Shown piece by piece: positions 5,721-14,682 of a DNA stretch of 64,000 bases. Both the position numbers and the translations under genes were made by a program. Position 1 is the stretch's first letter. Each line of letters opens with the position of its first letter. The notes under the pieces are model-generated. The model was given only the letters and a program-made list of their open reading frames with translations, ran no database searches and was not told where the DNA came from. This DNA is from Chitinophagaceae bacterium 26-R-25 (GTDB lineage: Bacteria; Bacteroidota; Bacteroidia; Chitinophagales; Chitinophagaceae), in contig JARWSJ010000001.1 of assembly GCA_029906195.1 (NCBI GenBank), positions 124,001 through 188,000 of the forward strand. Direction: 5' to 3'.

Positions 5721-8450
5721 ATGAAAAGACTTACGATTGCCTGCCTGCTGCTGTTTCCCGCTTTGTTGCAGGCCCAGATCAGCGCCACAGATGCCGGCAA
5801 AGGATCAGAAAATAAAAACGTTACGGACATTGTTGTGGCTTTTAAAATGCACGTGGACATAGGCTACACAGATTGGGCGGAAGCAGTGTTGCAGAAATAT
5901 TCTGGGCCGATGCTCGAAAGAACGCTTTCGTTTATTGACCAAACGGCATCACTGCCCAAGGCAGAACAATTTGTCTGGACCATCCCCGCATGGCCACTGC
6001 AATACATGCTCGATCATTGTTCCCCTCAAAATAAAGTAAGGCTCGAGAAGGCGATCAGGGATAAACGCATTATTCCACACGCATTGCCATTCACAATGGA
6101 AACCGAAGCAAGCGATATGGAAAATCTAACCCGTAGTTTGTCGTTTGCAGACAGCATCAATCGCCGCTATGGATTAAAGCCGGCACGTGACGCAAAGATG
6201 AGCGACGTACCGGAACATTCATGGTTCATCCCAACCCTGCTGAAAAACGCCGGAGTTGATATTTTGCATATTGGTTGTAACCCAGGTTCCATTTCACCGG
6301 ATGTACCAACTCTTTTCTGGTGGCAGGGGCCAGACAGTTCAAAACTGCTAACGTTTTATTGGTCACAATACTATGGCTCCGGCATTTTGCCACCCAAAGA
6401 TTGGCCGTACAAAACATGGCTGGCAATGATCATGACGCACGAAAACACCGGTGCACCTGATCCTAAAGAAGTGGCCGCGTTATTAAAAGAAGCAAAAGAA
6501 AAAATGCCCAATGCACGCGTACACATTGGCCGGATGTCTGATTTCTACGACCTGTTAATGAAAGAAAATCCCAAGCTGCCCGTTGTTAGAGGAGATATGC
6601 CGGACACGTGGATACATGGTTTCATGTCGGCGCCGGAAGATGTAAAAACTGATAAGACTTTTCAAAGAGAAACCTATGTTGCCCAACAACTCAATGCCCA
6701 CATGAATATATGGAAGGGAAAGAATGTGTCTGTTGATCAGCATGTAAATGAAGCAGCAGAAAATATGCTGCTGTTTGACGAGCATACTTTTGGCGGAGCA
6801 CTATCGCATGGCTTTCAGCAGTTTTGGAAATATGGTGACGAATTTAAGATCAATAAATCCGAAGACAATTATTATTTCCTGGAGAAATCATGGGAAGAAA
6901 AATATGGCTATGCAAGAAAGGCGGAGAAGCTGATGTGGCCGGTAAAGGAAAACCTGCTTTTTGAATTGGTGAAATCAGTTAAGGATAGCACATCGCATGT
7001 AACTGTTTACAACTCACTGCCATGGTCACGCAGTGGTCGCGTAAAACTGTTTCAAAGCAATTATGAAAATCCCGCTCATCCTGTCGTTTCCATTAAAGCG
7101 CTGAAAGATTTAGAAACAGGAAAGATCATTCCGGTATACCAGGATCATAACCTGCTTTCTTTCGATGCCACGGAAATTCCTGCGGGTGGATACAAAACTT
7201 TCGTGGTGGTGGACAATCCTGCCGCAGTCCCTTCAACACTTGTGGCGAATGAGCAACAAAACGTTGTGGAGAATAAATATTTTAGATTAACCATCAACCC
7301 AGGGACAGGCACTCTGCAATCTGTTTTTGATATACAAAACAATCGCGAACTTGTAGATGCAAACAGTAAGTACGCCTTTGGCGAATACGTGTATCAACAG
7401 CTGGGGCAGGAGGAGATCAAAAAGTACAACCAGGATTATATCAAACCGAGTGCACGGGACTGGGGCGAGCAGGAGTTTATCAGGCTGCCCAGCGAGATGC
7501 CTAATCAACAAACACTTACTTTCAAAGGCAAGTGTGAGAAGGTGGTGTGGTTAAAAAACGAAAGCATGATTCGTGCCACGGCCATGTGCCAGCTAAATGA
7601 CAGCAGTGCGCAGCGCTACATCGTTAGCTATACGCTTTACGAAAATCAGCCTTACATCGAAGTTACCATGGCACTTGACGGAAAGAAGCCGGTGGCATTA
7701 CCAGAAGTGGGCTGGATCGCTTTCCCGTTTGCCTTGAACAAACCCGAGTACAGGTTGTTGCGAACAGGCGGCATTGTGGACCCGCAAAGGGATCTCGTGA
7801 AGAACACGAACCACGATTTTTATTTTCTCAACACTTCCATGGCTATGTATGACAACTCCGGCGGCATCGGATTGAATTGTCCGCACACACCCGGTGTAAG
7901 CATCGATGAACCCGGTATTGGAAAATTTTCGCCCACAAAAACATTGTCAAGCGGTACTGTGTTTTCAAACTTATATAACAACGTTTGGGGAACCAACTTT
8001 ACAGAATGGATAGAAGGTTCGCATACAGCCAAATTCTACATCTGGAGTTACAAAAATTATAACGCAGAGTCTACTTTCATTACACCTGCCGAGGAAACGC
8101 GCACACCGTTAAGCGCGGCCTTCTTTGCGCCTTCGTGGCTTTCGTATGCATACAATTATGAAACAAAAGGTAAGTTGCCTAATACACAAAGCGGACTGGC
8201 ACTGGATCGTAAGGGTATTATTGTTACCTCTTTCAACAAAAAAGGAAATGAAGCAACTGTTCGTTTCTGGGAAGAAGCGGGCCATTCGGGCAAGTGTGTA
8301 GCGACTTTGCCAGCAAACACTCCGTTCAAAAAAGCGCACCTGTGTAATTTACGTGGCGAGATGTTGGATAAAAAAGGAATAACCATTACCAACAATTCTT
8401 TTCAATTTGAAATTGGTGCAAACCAGCCGCGAACCTTCATTTTGAAGTAG
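5721..8450 (+). CDS. GH38-like (DUF5054-type) glycoside hydrolase, exported
   Basis: A 909-residue protein with a Sec signal peptide ending LLQAQ near residue 19. The N-terminal third has the layout of a GH38-type alpha/beta barrel: FKMHVDIGYTD (His44, Asp46) resembles the zinc-binding H-x-D strand of alpha-mannosidases, and KMSDVPEHSW (about 160-168) lies where GH38 has its catalytic Asp. The rest is beta-rich, like the C-terminal sandwich of that family. I associate the DIGYTD variant with DUF5054 proteins. Metal-dependent cleavage of alpha-linked sugars is the likely activity, but substrate is unknown. It is the first of three co-directional enzyme genes before the ROK gene and SusC/SusD pair. 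Confidence 0.75.
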   Translation: MKRLTIACLLLFPALLQAQISATDAGKGSENKNVTDIVVAFKMHVDIGYTDWAEAVLQKYSGPMLERTLSFIDQTASLPKAEQFVWTIPAWPLQYMLDHCSPQNKVRLEKAIRDKRIIPHALPFTMETEASDMENLTRSLSFADSINRRYGLKPARDAKMSDVPEHSWFIPTLLKNAGVDILHIGCNPGSISPDVPTLFWWQGPDSSKLLTFYWSQYYGSGILPPKDWPYKTWLAMIMTHENTGAPDPKEVAALLKEAKEKMPNARVHIGRMSDFYDLLMKENPKLPVVRGDMPDTWIHGFMSAPEDVKTDKTFQRETYVAQQLNAHMNIWKGKNVSVDQHVNEAAENMLLFDEHTFGGALSHGFQQFWKYGDEFKINKSEDNYYFLEKSWEEKYGYARKAEKLMWPVKENLLFELVKSVKDSTSHVTVYNSLPWSRSGRVKLFQSNYENPAHPVVSIKALKDLETGKIIPVYQDHNLLSFDATEIPAGGYKTFVVVDNPAAVPSTLVANEQQNVVENKYFRLTINPGTGTLQSVFDIQNNRELVDANSKYAFGEYVYQQLGQEEIKKYNQDYIKPSARDWGEQEFIRLPSEMPNQQTLTFKGKCEKVVWLKNESMIRATAMCQLNDSSAQRYIVSYTLYENQPYIEVTMALDGKKPVALPEVGWIAFPFALNKPEYRLLRTGGIVDPQRDLVKNTNHDFYFLNTSMAMYDNSGGIGLNCPHTPGVSIDEPGIGKFSPTKTLSSGTVFSNLYNNVWGTNFTEWIEGSHTAKFYIWSYKNYNAESTFITPAEETRTPLSAAFFAPSWLSYAYNYETKGKLPNTQSGLALDRKGIIVTSFNKKGNEATVRFWEEAGHSGKCVATLPANTPFKKAHLCNLRGEMLDKKGITITNNSFQFEIGANQPRTFILK

Positions 8451-8471
8451 GTTATCCGCAGGGTGGGTACC

Positions 8472-8505
8472 AGACCTGACAGGTTTTTAGAAACCTGTCA
8501 GGTCT
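8472..8505. repeat. hairpin repeat family R8, copy a
   Basis: AGACCTGACAGGTTT and AAACCTGTCAGGTCT form a perfect 15-base stem with a TTAG loop, 21 bases after the GH38-like gene. A variant is at 35029-35060. It lacks a T tract, so termination is possible but not evident. Confidence 0.85.
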
Positions 8506-8518
8506 TAGTCTCCGCGTT

Positions 8519-8550
8519 CATTTTCAACTTTCAATTTTCAACTTTCAATT
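8519..8550. repeat. repeat family R5, half copy
   Basis: CATTTTCAACTTTCAATT followed by a second TTTCAACTTTCAATT unit, the same unit found as complete inverted pairs at 28675-28795. It lies in the 193-base gap between the two enzyme genes. Confidence 0.7.
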
Positions 8551-8643
8551 GTTTTGTTAATAAACAGGTGTAAAAAAGTAAAATTTAGATAATCAGTTGG
8601 GGGTTAGAATGAATAACTTGCCAAATTATTAATTCGAAGTATC

Positions 8644-10971
8644 ATGTTAAAGAATGCATTGCTTGTTTTGGGAACCATATTGGTTCATAATATGCTGTGT
8701 GCGCAGCAGTACAAGACTTCAACATTTTCCCTGCAACTGAATGACAAAGGTTCTGTTGTCTCGATCCGCAACAACCAATCTACAGAGTACGCAGTTGCCA
8801 GCGATCCCGGCACATTGCTGCAATTGATGAAAAATGGCAAAACCATCGCACCCGTTAAAGCCGAGTATAAAAAAGGAATAATAACGTTGCTATATCCTGA
8901 AGGCGATAAGGCGGTTGTGAAAACAACTGTCAACAAGGATTATATGCGTTTTGAGCTGGCAGAAATAGGTGACAATGTGGATGCTGTTATCTGGGGCCCA
9001 CTCAACAATAGCATAAAAGACACCATCGGCAACACGGTGGGTGTTGTACGCAATAAAGATTTTGCTTTTGGTCTGCAATGCCTCAACGAAAAAACAACCG
9101 GGGGAAAAATGGTAAATGAAGAAGGCGCCGTCTATGACCGCGGCACCACTGCTACCGAGAGTTCCTTTGGTTCTTCACTGCAGGCTTTTACCATCAACAG
9201 ACTGCATGATCGCGTGATCACTGTGTGGGAAAACTGGAAAGGCGCTGCAATAAAAGGCATTCCCGACGGCGGTCTGAAGGGCTCTGCCATTGCGGTGTTT
9301 GGTTGTAGTCCTTCGCAGGCGCTCAACACCATCAAACTGATTACAATGCAGGAGAAATTGCCTTTCGCAACCTGGAAAGGAGAGTGGATAAAAACTTCTT
9401 CTGCAAGTGGAGCGCCATACATGATCACCAGTTTCAATGAAAATAATATTGATAGTTTTCTCACTGTTGCAAAGCAGATGGGCATGGCCGGCGTTTATCA
9501 CGAAGGACCATTTGAAACATGGGGCCATTTTGATTTAGATAAAAAAAGTTTTCCCAACGGAAGAGCGGGTTTCAAAAAATGTGCAGACAAAGCGCATGCA
9601 ATGGGCCTTCGTATTGGCTTTCATACGCTTACCACTTTCATGACAACGAACGATGCATATGTGTCGCCTAAACCAAACCCGCATCTTGCAACGGCAGGTA
9701 CAGATACACTCCTACAAGATATTACAGCCGATGCCACAGAAATAACAGTAAGCAGTCCTTTGCACTTCACTATGCGAAGCGATTTGAACAGCGTCATCAT
9801 TGGCGATGAGATCGTTCGCTATATGACCGTTAGCAAAGAAGCTCCCTATAAACTAACCGGATGTACACGCGGTGCATTTGGTACCACAAAAAGCGCCCAC
9901 AAAGGGAAAGCGCTTGTAAGCCGCTTGGTAGATTATCCTTACCATGTTTTCTTCCCCGACTTTCAATTGCAAAAAGAAGTCGCAAAGAACATAGCGGATT
10001 TTATCAATGAAACAGGTGCTGACCAAATGGATTTCGACGGACATGAAGGAACGTATTCCTGTGGCATGGGTGATCTTGGTTTTTGTTCCTTCGCAGATGA
10101 TGTGTTCAGGCAGGTAAATCACCCGGTGGTGTTTGGCTCAAGCCGTTCCAATCATTATTTCTGGCACATCAACAACTATCTGAACTGGGGAGAGCCATGG
10201 TACGGTGGTTTCAGGGAAAGCCAAACAGATTACAGGATAACCAACCAGAAATTTTTGCAGGATAACTATATGCCCAATATGCTTGGATGGTTCCTTATAA
10301 CTGCAAATTCAACTCCTGAAGATATTGACTGGATGCTGGCAAGAGCCGCAGGCTTCAATGCAGGATATGCTTTGGTGGTGCGCCGTGATGCATTGGCAAA
10401 CAAGAATCTGCCGCGTATTGTGGAGCAAATTAATCTATGGAACGAGGCACAAAAGAAAAAAATCTTTAGCCAGGAACAATTAGAGCGGTTAAAAAATCCG
10501 GCCAACGAAGTGCGCCTTACCAAAAACGAAAGCAATTATTATCTCGAGTCTTTCCACAAGTTCGCATTTGAATATAAAGCTAAAGTTGTACAGCCAGGTG
10601 AGCCGACTACGTCTAGCTTTAGCTTTACCAACAACAAGGAAAAACAAAGACCTCAGATAACGATAACTGCACACGGTGAAGACGGTTCTATTGCAAATCC
10701 TGTAATGGAAATTGACAACGCTTATCGCCTGGAAATACCTATAACGCTTGCTGCCGGTGAAAGCCTTGTGTTGAATGAAGGAAACATCGCCAGTATTTAC
10801 AACAGCAAAGGAAAATTTATAAAAAAAATAGATCTGACGAGTCAGTTACCGGTTCTTGAAACAGGATCACATGCTTTGTCATTTGACGCTGGCATGGATG
10901 CGAATGCGTCTGTGAAAGCGGTAATTACAGTGAGGTTGTCGGAGAAGACAGAGCAACTGGCTAGGAATTAG
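8644..10971 (+). CDS. exported TIM-barrel-type putative glycosidase, family not assigned
   Basis: A 775-residue protein with a signal peptide ending MLCAQ (about residue 21). Residues about 25-230 are beta-rich, as in the N-terminal sandwich of many glycosidases. The centre has barrel-strand-like stretches: GVYHEGPFETWGHFDLD, GLRIGFHTLTTFM and ADQMDFDGHEGTYSCGMGD. The acidic residues in MDFDGHEG are good candidates for catalysis. A beta-rich insert with IIGDEIVRYMTVS and GCTRGAFGTTKSAHKG interrupts the barrel. The C-terminus is again beta-rich. I cannot place it in a numbered family; GH27/31/36-like superfamily membership is an inference. Its last codons, RN and stop, come from the R7 repeat. 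Confidence 0.7.
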   Translation: MLKNALLVLGTILVHNMLCAQQYKTSTFSLQLNDKGSVVSIRNNQSTEYAVASDPGTLLQLMKNGKTIAPVKAEYKKGIITLLYPEGDKAVVKTTVNKDYMRFELAEIGDNVDAVIWGPLNNSIKDTIGNTVGVVRNKDFAFGLQCLNEKTTGGKMVNEEGAVYDRGTTATESSFGSSLQAFTINRLHDRVITVWENWKGAAIKGIPDGGLKGSAIAVFGCSPSQALNTIKLITMQEKLPFATWKGEWIKTSSASGAPYMITSFNENNIDSFLTVAKQMGMAGVYHEGPFETWGHFDLDKKSFPNGRAGFKKCADKAHAMGLRIGFHTLTTFMTTNDAYVSPKPNPHLATAGTDTLLQDITADATEITVSSPLHFTMRSDLNSVIIGDEIVRYMTVSKEAPYKLTGCTRGAFGTTKSAHKGKALVSRLVDYPYHVFFPDFQLQKEVAKNIADFINETGADQMDFDGHEGTYSCGMGDLGFCSFADDVFRQVNHPVVFGSSRSNHYFWHINNYLNWGEPWYGGFRESQTDYRITNQKFLQDNYMPNMLGWFLITANSTPEDIDWMLARAAGFNAGYALVVRRDALANKNLPRIVEQINLWNEAQKKKIFSQEQLERLKNPANEVRLTKNESNYYLESFHKFAFEYKAKVVQPGEPTTSSFSFTNNKEKQRPQITITAHGEDGSIANPVMEIDNAYRLEIPITLAAGESLVLNEGNIASIYNSKGKFIKKIDLTSQLPVLETGSHALSFDAGMDANASVKAVITVRLSEKTEQLARN

Positions 10972-11004
10972 GAATTAGAAATTAGGAATTAGGAATTAGG
11001 AATT
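10962..11004. repeat. repeat family R7, copy a
   Basis: Tandem GGAATTAG/GAATTAGGAATTAGG units run through the stop codon of the preceding gene (TAG at 10969-10971) to 25 bases before the next start. Related units occur at 46987-47020. Confidence 0.8.
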
Positions 11005-11028
11005 CTTTCTGCGCGAAATTTTAAAAAT

Positions 11029-12918
11029 ATGGAAAAAACACTCATCAATAAATATTCAATCATCTTCCTGCTAACGTTGTTGACATCAATAACGGGTCTG
11101 TGTGAAGGTTCGGTGCAGCAGCAAAAAACAGCCAATGCCGTAATCGCGGCTCTAAAAAAATCAGCTCCAAAAGTTGTTTTGTCCGATGGCTCTATTGCAG
11201 CTCCTGCAACGGTGATGGTTGGTCGAAAATGGAAAGGCAATTTATGTGCTTTGTCTGTCAAAAATATTTCCGACAAACCACTTGGCATCAGTGAAGTGAT
11301 TGTATTCGACATACAGCATGGCTTGAATGCCAATACACCTGTTTATGGCGAAAGCTTTCAAAAGCTGGGACAAATAGGAGGAACGCTGGGTAAACCGGAA
11401 GATTGGGGCACTTATGCGGACAGAAGCCATTATAAAATTCCTGAACCGGATAACATGCGTACCGCCTATGGAATGCTCACAGTGCAAGTGCAGCAAAACG
11501 ATCGTCTATTGCTGGCGACTACTTCCTGCAATAAGTTCATTTCGCGTTTCTCTTTTGATGGCTCTCGTTTGCGCATTTCGATGGATTGCGAACACTTAAC
11601 CTTGCAGCCCGGAGAAGAATGGAATCTTGAAGAGTTCATGGCTATTGCCGGTAGCGACAGGGAAAAACTTTATGATCAATTGACGGACGCAATCGCTTTA
11701 CACCATCCGAAGCTGAACCACACTGAACCAATGGGATGGTGTTCCTGGTTATGCTATGGACCGGCGGTTACAGCCAAAAACGTTTCCGACAATGCGCAAT
11801 GGATCGCTCAAAATGTTCCGCAATTAAAATATATACAGATCGACGATGGTTACCAGCCGTGGATGGGCGATTGGCTCGATGCCGGAAAAGCCTTTGGCGG
11901 TGATATATCGCAAGTGTTGAATGACATTAAAAAGCAGGGCCTCGAGCCTGCACTGTGGGTGGCGCCGTTTATTGCCAGCCCGCAATCGAAGATGTTTAAG
12001 GAACATCCGGATTGGATGGTAAAAGATTCATTGGGAAACCCTTTACGCTCCGACAAAATTGGCTTTGGTGGCTGGCGGCAGGCTCCATGGTATGTGTTGG
12101 ATGGCACAAACCCTGAAGTTCAAAATTATTTCACACAACTGTTTCGAACCCTTAAAGAGAAATGGGGTTGTACTTATTTTAAACTCGATGCTAATTACTG
12201 GGGAGCGATACATGGCGGTGTACATTATGATAAAAAGGCTACGAGAATAGAAGCTTACCGTCGCGGAATGGAAGCCATTCGTAAAGGTGCCGGCGACGCG
12301 TTTTTGTTGGGCTGCAATCATCCTATATGGGGCTCTTTGGGATTGATCAACGGTTCACGTAGCTCAATGGATGTAGATCATAACTGGGCTTCTTTTAAAA
12401 GCACAGGAAGGGAAAACTTGCTGAGAGGCTGGCAAAATGGACGTTTGTGGTGGAATGATCCCGACTGTATTGTATTATCACAAAAAGGCGCGGCTGACGT
12501 TGTGTACGACGCAGGAGGCAAGCCAACGGTTAGCCAATCCGGTATTTCTGAAAATGAATTTCTGTTTCACGCAACACTTCTTTATGCCACTGGCGGCATG
12601 CTGCTAAGCGGTGATGATTTGACACATATAACTCCAGAACATCTAGCAATATTGAAAAAAATGATTCCTCCAACAGGAGTCGCGGCCCGTTTCGAAAACG
12701 AAAATTTTGAAACAGGGGTTTCCAAATCGAAAAGCGGCCCTGTGTACAGCGCATTTAACTGGAGCGATACGCCCATTGAACGTGTGGTAAAACTCCCTGC
12801 AGGAAACTGGAAACTTCAGGACAAATGGACAGGCGCAGACCTGGGCACTTTTAAAAACGAATACAGGAAGTCACTGCAGGCGCATTCTGCCATGCTAATT
12901 CAGGCTACCAAAATGTGA
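11029..12918 (+). CDS. alpha-galactosidase-like enzyme (GH36/melibiase type)
   Basis: A 629-residue exported protein with an N-terminal hydrophobic leader (residues 10-24). A beta domain (about 45-205) precedes the barrel, which opens with PMGWCSWLCYG (234-244) and YIQIDDGYQPW (268-278), as in GH36/GH27 enzymes. The nucleophile is most likely Asp387 in YFKLDANYWG; the acid/base is Asp448 or Asp450 in SRSSMDVDHNW. A small C-terminal beta domain ends the protein. It would release terminal alpha-galactose or a related alpha-linked sugar from oligosaccharides. It follows the enzyme at 8644-10971 by 57 bases, so the two are probably co-transcribed. Confidence 0.85.
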   Translation: MEKTLINKYSIIFLLTLLTSITGLCEGSVQQQKTANAVIAALKKSAPKVVLSDGSIAAPATVMVGRKWKGNLCALSVKNISDKPLGISEVIVFDIQHGLNANTPVYGESFQKLGQIGGTLGKPEDWGTYADRSHYKIPEPDNMRTAYGMLTVQVQQNDRLLLATTSCNKFISRFSFDGSRLRISMDCEHLTLQPGEEWNLEEFMAIAGSDREKLYDQLTDAIALHHPKLNHTEPMGWCSWLCYGPAVTAKNVSDNAQWIAQNVPQLKYIQIDDGYQPWMGDWLDAGKAFGGDISQVLNDIKKQGLEPALWVAPFIASPQSKMFKEHPDWMVKDSLGNPLRSDKIGFGGWRQAPWYVLDGTNPEVQNYFTQLFRTLKEKWGCTYFKLDANYWGAIHGGVHYDKKATRIEAYRRGMEAIRKGAGDAFLLGCNHPIWGSLGLINGSRSSMDVDHNWASFKSTGRENLLRGWQNGRLWWNDPDCIVLSQKGAADVVYDAGGKPTVSQSGISENEFLFHATLLYATGGMLLSGDDLTHITPEHLAILKKMIPPTGVAARFENENFETGVSKSKSGPVYSAFNWSDTPIERVVKLPAGNWKLQDKWTGADLGTFKNEYRKSLQAHSAMLIQATKM

Positions 12919-12919
12919 T

Positions 12920-13140
12920 AATTTGAAAATTTGAAGATGTGAAAATGGAACGCAGATTTTCATGATTGGTTAGATATTTGATTTGAGATTAGTTGGCATT
13001 TCTCATCTGTCTAATCATGACAACCATGAAAATCTGCGTTCTCCCGTATTTTCAAATTTTCAAATTCCCATATTTTCAAATTAGTCGCGTTTTCAAATTA
13101 TTTACGTTTTCGAATTTTTTCCTCCCCTCATTTTCAAACT
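12920..13140. repeat. composite dyad repeat R2 plus TTTTCAAATT array
   Basis: The gap of 396 bases before the ROK gene. An arm ACGCAGATTTTCATG (12950-12964) pairs perfectly with CATGAAAATCTGCGT (13025-13039). Outside it, AATTTGAAAATTTGAAG (from 12920) faces a series of about seven TTTTCAAATT-like units (13045-13140). It begins two bases after the alpha-galactosidase stop codon. The R2 core AATCATGACAA-C-TGAAAATCTG recurs at 48117-48390. The remainder to 13314 is AT-rich and should hold the ROK promoter, which I cannot pin down. Confidence 0.8.
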
Positions 13141-13314
13141 TTCAAATTTTTCACGAAATGCTGTAGTAAACACCGGGTTTTGGGTCGAAACAAATGTTAT
13201 AACAATAAAATGTTAATATTTATTTTAAAAACTTTTTGCTACTTCTTGCATTTTTTTAAAAAGATAGTCTATATTAGTTAAAATTTTCCCAAAGGGCTAA
13301 CTAACCTTGCTTGT

Positions 13315-14493
13315 ATGACTGCAAAAATCTTTCAATACCGTAGAAAAATTCTGCGTCAGCTATATTTCGAGAATATACTGTCCTGCTCAGATATAAGTGA
13401 GCGGATTGAAAAAAGTATTCCATTAACAACCAAGGTATTAAGTGAGCTTGTAAGTGAAGGTGCCGTGCTGGAAACAGGACATGCCCCATCAACCGGCGGT
13501 CGCAGGCCGTTAATGTATTCCATCAAGCCGGATATTATTTATATCGTATCCGTAGCAATGGACCAGTTTGTTAGTCGCATAGCCATCCTGGATATGCACA
13601 ACAACTTTGTAACTCCCATCGTAAAGTTTGAATTGCCATTAGCGAATACTCATAATGCGCTCGAGCAGCTGGCACACAGAATCAACATGCTGATAGCAGA
13701 GTCGGGGCTCGACAAAAAGAACATCAGCGGTGTTGGCATTGGCATGCCCGGCCTTATTGACATTGAAAGAGACATCAACTATTCATTTTTTGAGACAAAA
13801 CAAAAAGGCGTAACAGAGTTCCTGGGTGAAATCGTGGGAATGCCTGTTTTTATTGATAACGACAGCAGTTTGATAGCCCTTGCCGAATTGCGTTTTGGTA
13901 TTGCGAGAAACAAGAAAAATGCAATGGTCATTAATATTGGCTGGGGTATAGGCCTGGGGCTTATTTTGAATGGCCGTCTTTTCAGGGGAAATAATGGCTT
14001 TGCCGGTGAATTCAGCCATATACCATTGTTTTCGAACGGAAAGATCTGCAGTTGTGGCAAAATGGGTTGCCTGGAAACAGAAGCCTCATTGGCCATGGTA
14101 GCGGAAAAAGCGCAGGCAGGTCTAAACAATGGAAAAGTTTCCATATTAAAATCCATTCCGGAAGACTACGAACAAGCAACCGAAACAATTTTAAATGCTG
14201 CGACAAGAGGAGATCAATTTTCGATAGAACTGCTTTCCGAATCCGGATATAGCATAGGACGCGCGGCAGCAATTCTGATACATGTTTTAAATCCTGAAGT
14301 AATCATTTTAAGTGGCAGAGGAGCATCTGCAGGAAGGGTATGGCAGGCGCCTATACAACAGGCGATCAACGAACACTGCATTCCAAGACTGGCAGAAAAA
14401 ACCTCTATCGAAATATCTTCCCTTAGCCATCATGCAGAACTGATAGGTGCTGCAGCATTGGTAATGGAACATTTTGAAAAAGTACCATTTTGA
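13315..14493 (+). CDS. ROK-family transcriptional repressor (NagC/XylR type)
   Basis: A 392-residue protein. Residues 1-70 form a winged helix-turn-helix (ISERIEKSIPLTTKVLSELVSEGAV) that would bind DNA. Residues about 75-385 are a ROK sugar-kinase-like domain with GVGIGMPGLID, a phosphate-binding region around VINIGWGIGLGL and the zinc motif His235 with ICSCGKMGC (Cys245, 247, 252). The wHTH marks it as a regulator, not a sugar kinase. It sits between three glycosidase genes and the SusC/SusD pair, all on the same strand, so it probably derepresses this locus when a released monosaccharide binds. Confidence 0.9.
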   Translation: MTAKIFQYRRKILRQLYFENILSCSDISERIEKSIPLTTKVLSELVSEGAVLETGHAPSTGGRRPLMYSIKPDIIYIVSVAMDQFVSRIAILDMHNNFVTPIVKFELPLANTHNALEQLAHRINMLIAESGLDKKNISGVGIGMPGLIDIERDINYSFFETKQKGVTEFLGEIVGMPVFIDNDSSLIALAELRFGIARNKKNAMVINIGWGIGLGLILNGRLFRGNNGFAGEFSHIPLFSNGKICSCGKMGCLETEASLAMVAEKAQAGLNNGKVSILKSIPEDYEQATETILNAATRGDQFSIELLSESGYSIGRAAAILIHVLNPEVIILSGRGASAGRVWQAPIQQAINEHCIPRLAEKTSIEISSLSHHAELIGAAALVMEHFEKVPF

Positions 14494-14494
14494 G

Positions 14495-14597
14495 AAATTA
14501 ATAATTAACAATTAGTAATTAATAGTGTTACAACCATCGAAAGAAGAAAGTAAAAACCAGAGATGACATATTAATTTTTAATTATTAATTATTAATT
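14495..14597. repeat. AT-rich dyad repeat family R10, copy a
   Basis: AAATTAATAATTAACAATT with further AATTAATA units (14495-14524) faces TTAATTATTAATTATTAATT (about 14578-14597). It begins one base after the ROK stop codon and ends 85 bases before SusC. Further copies are at 57294-57427 and 58558-58590. Confidence 0.75.
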
Positions 14598-14682
14598 AGA
14601 AAAAAAGGATTCACACAATTGTAATAATTCATTCGTATTACTTATACCAAATCAGTTCTTTCAATTTAAAAACTAAAAAACG

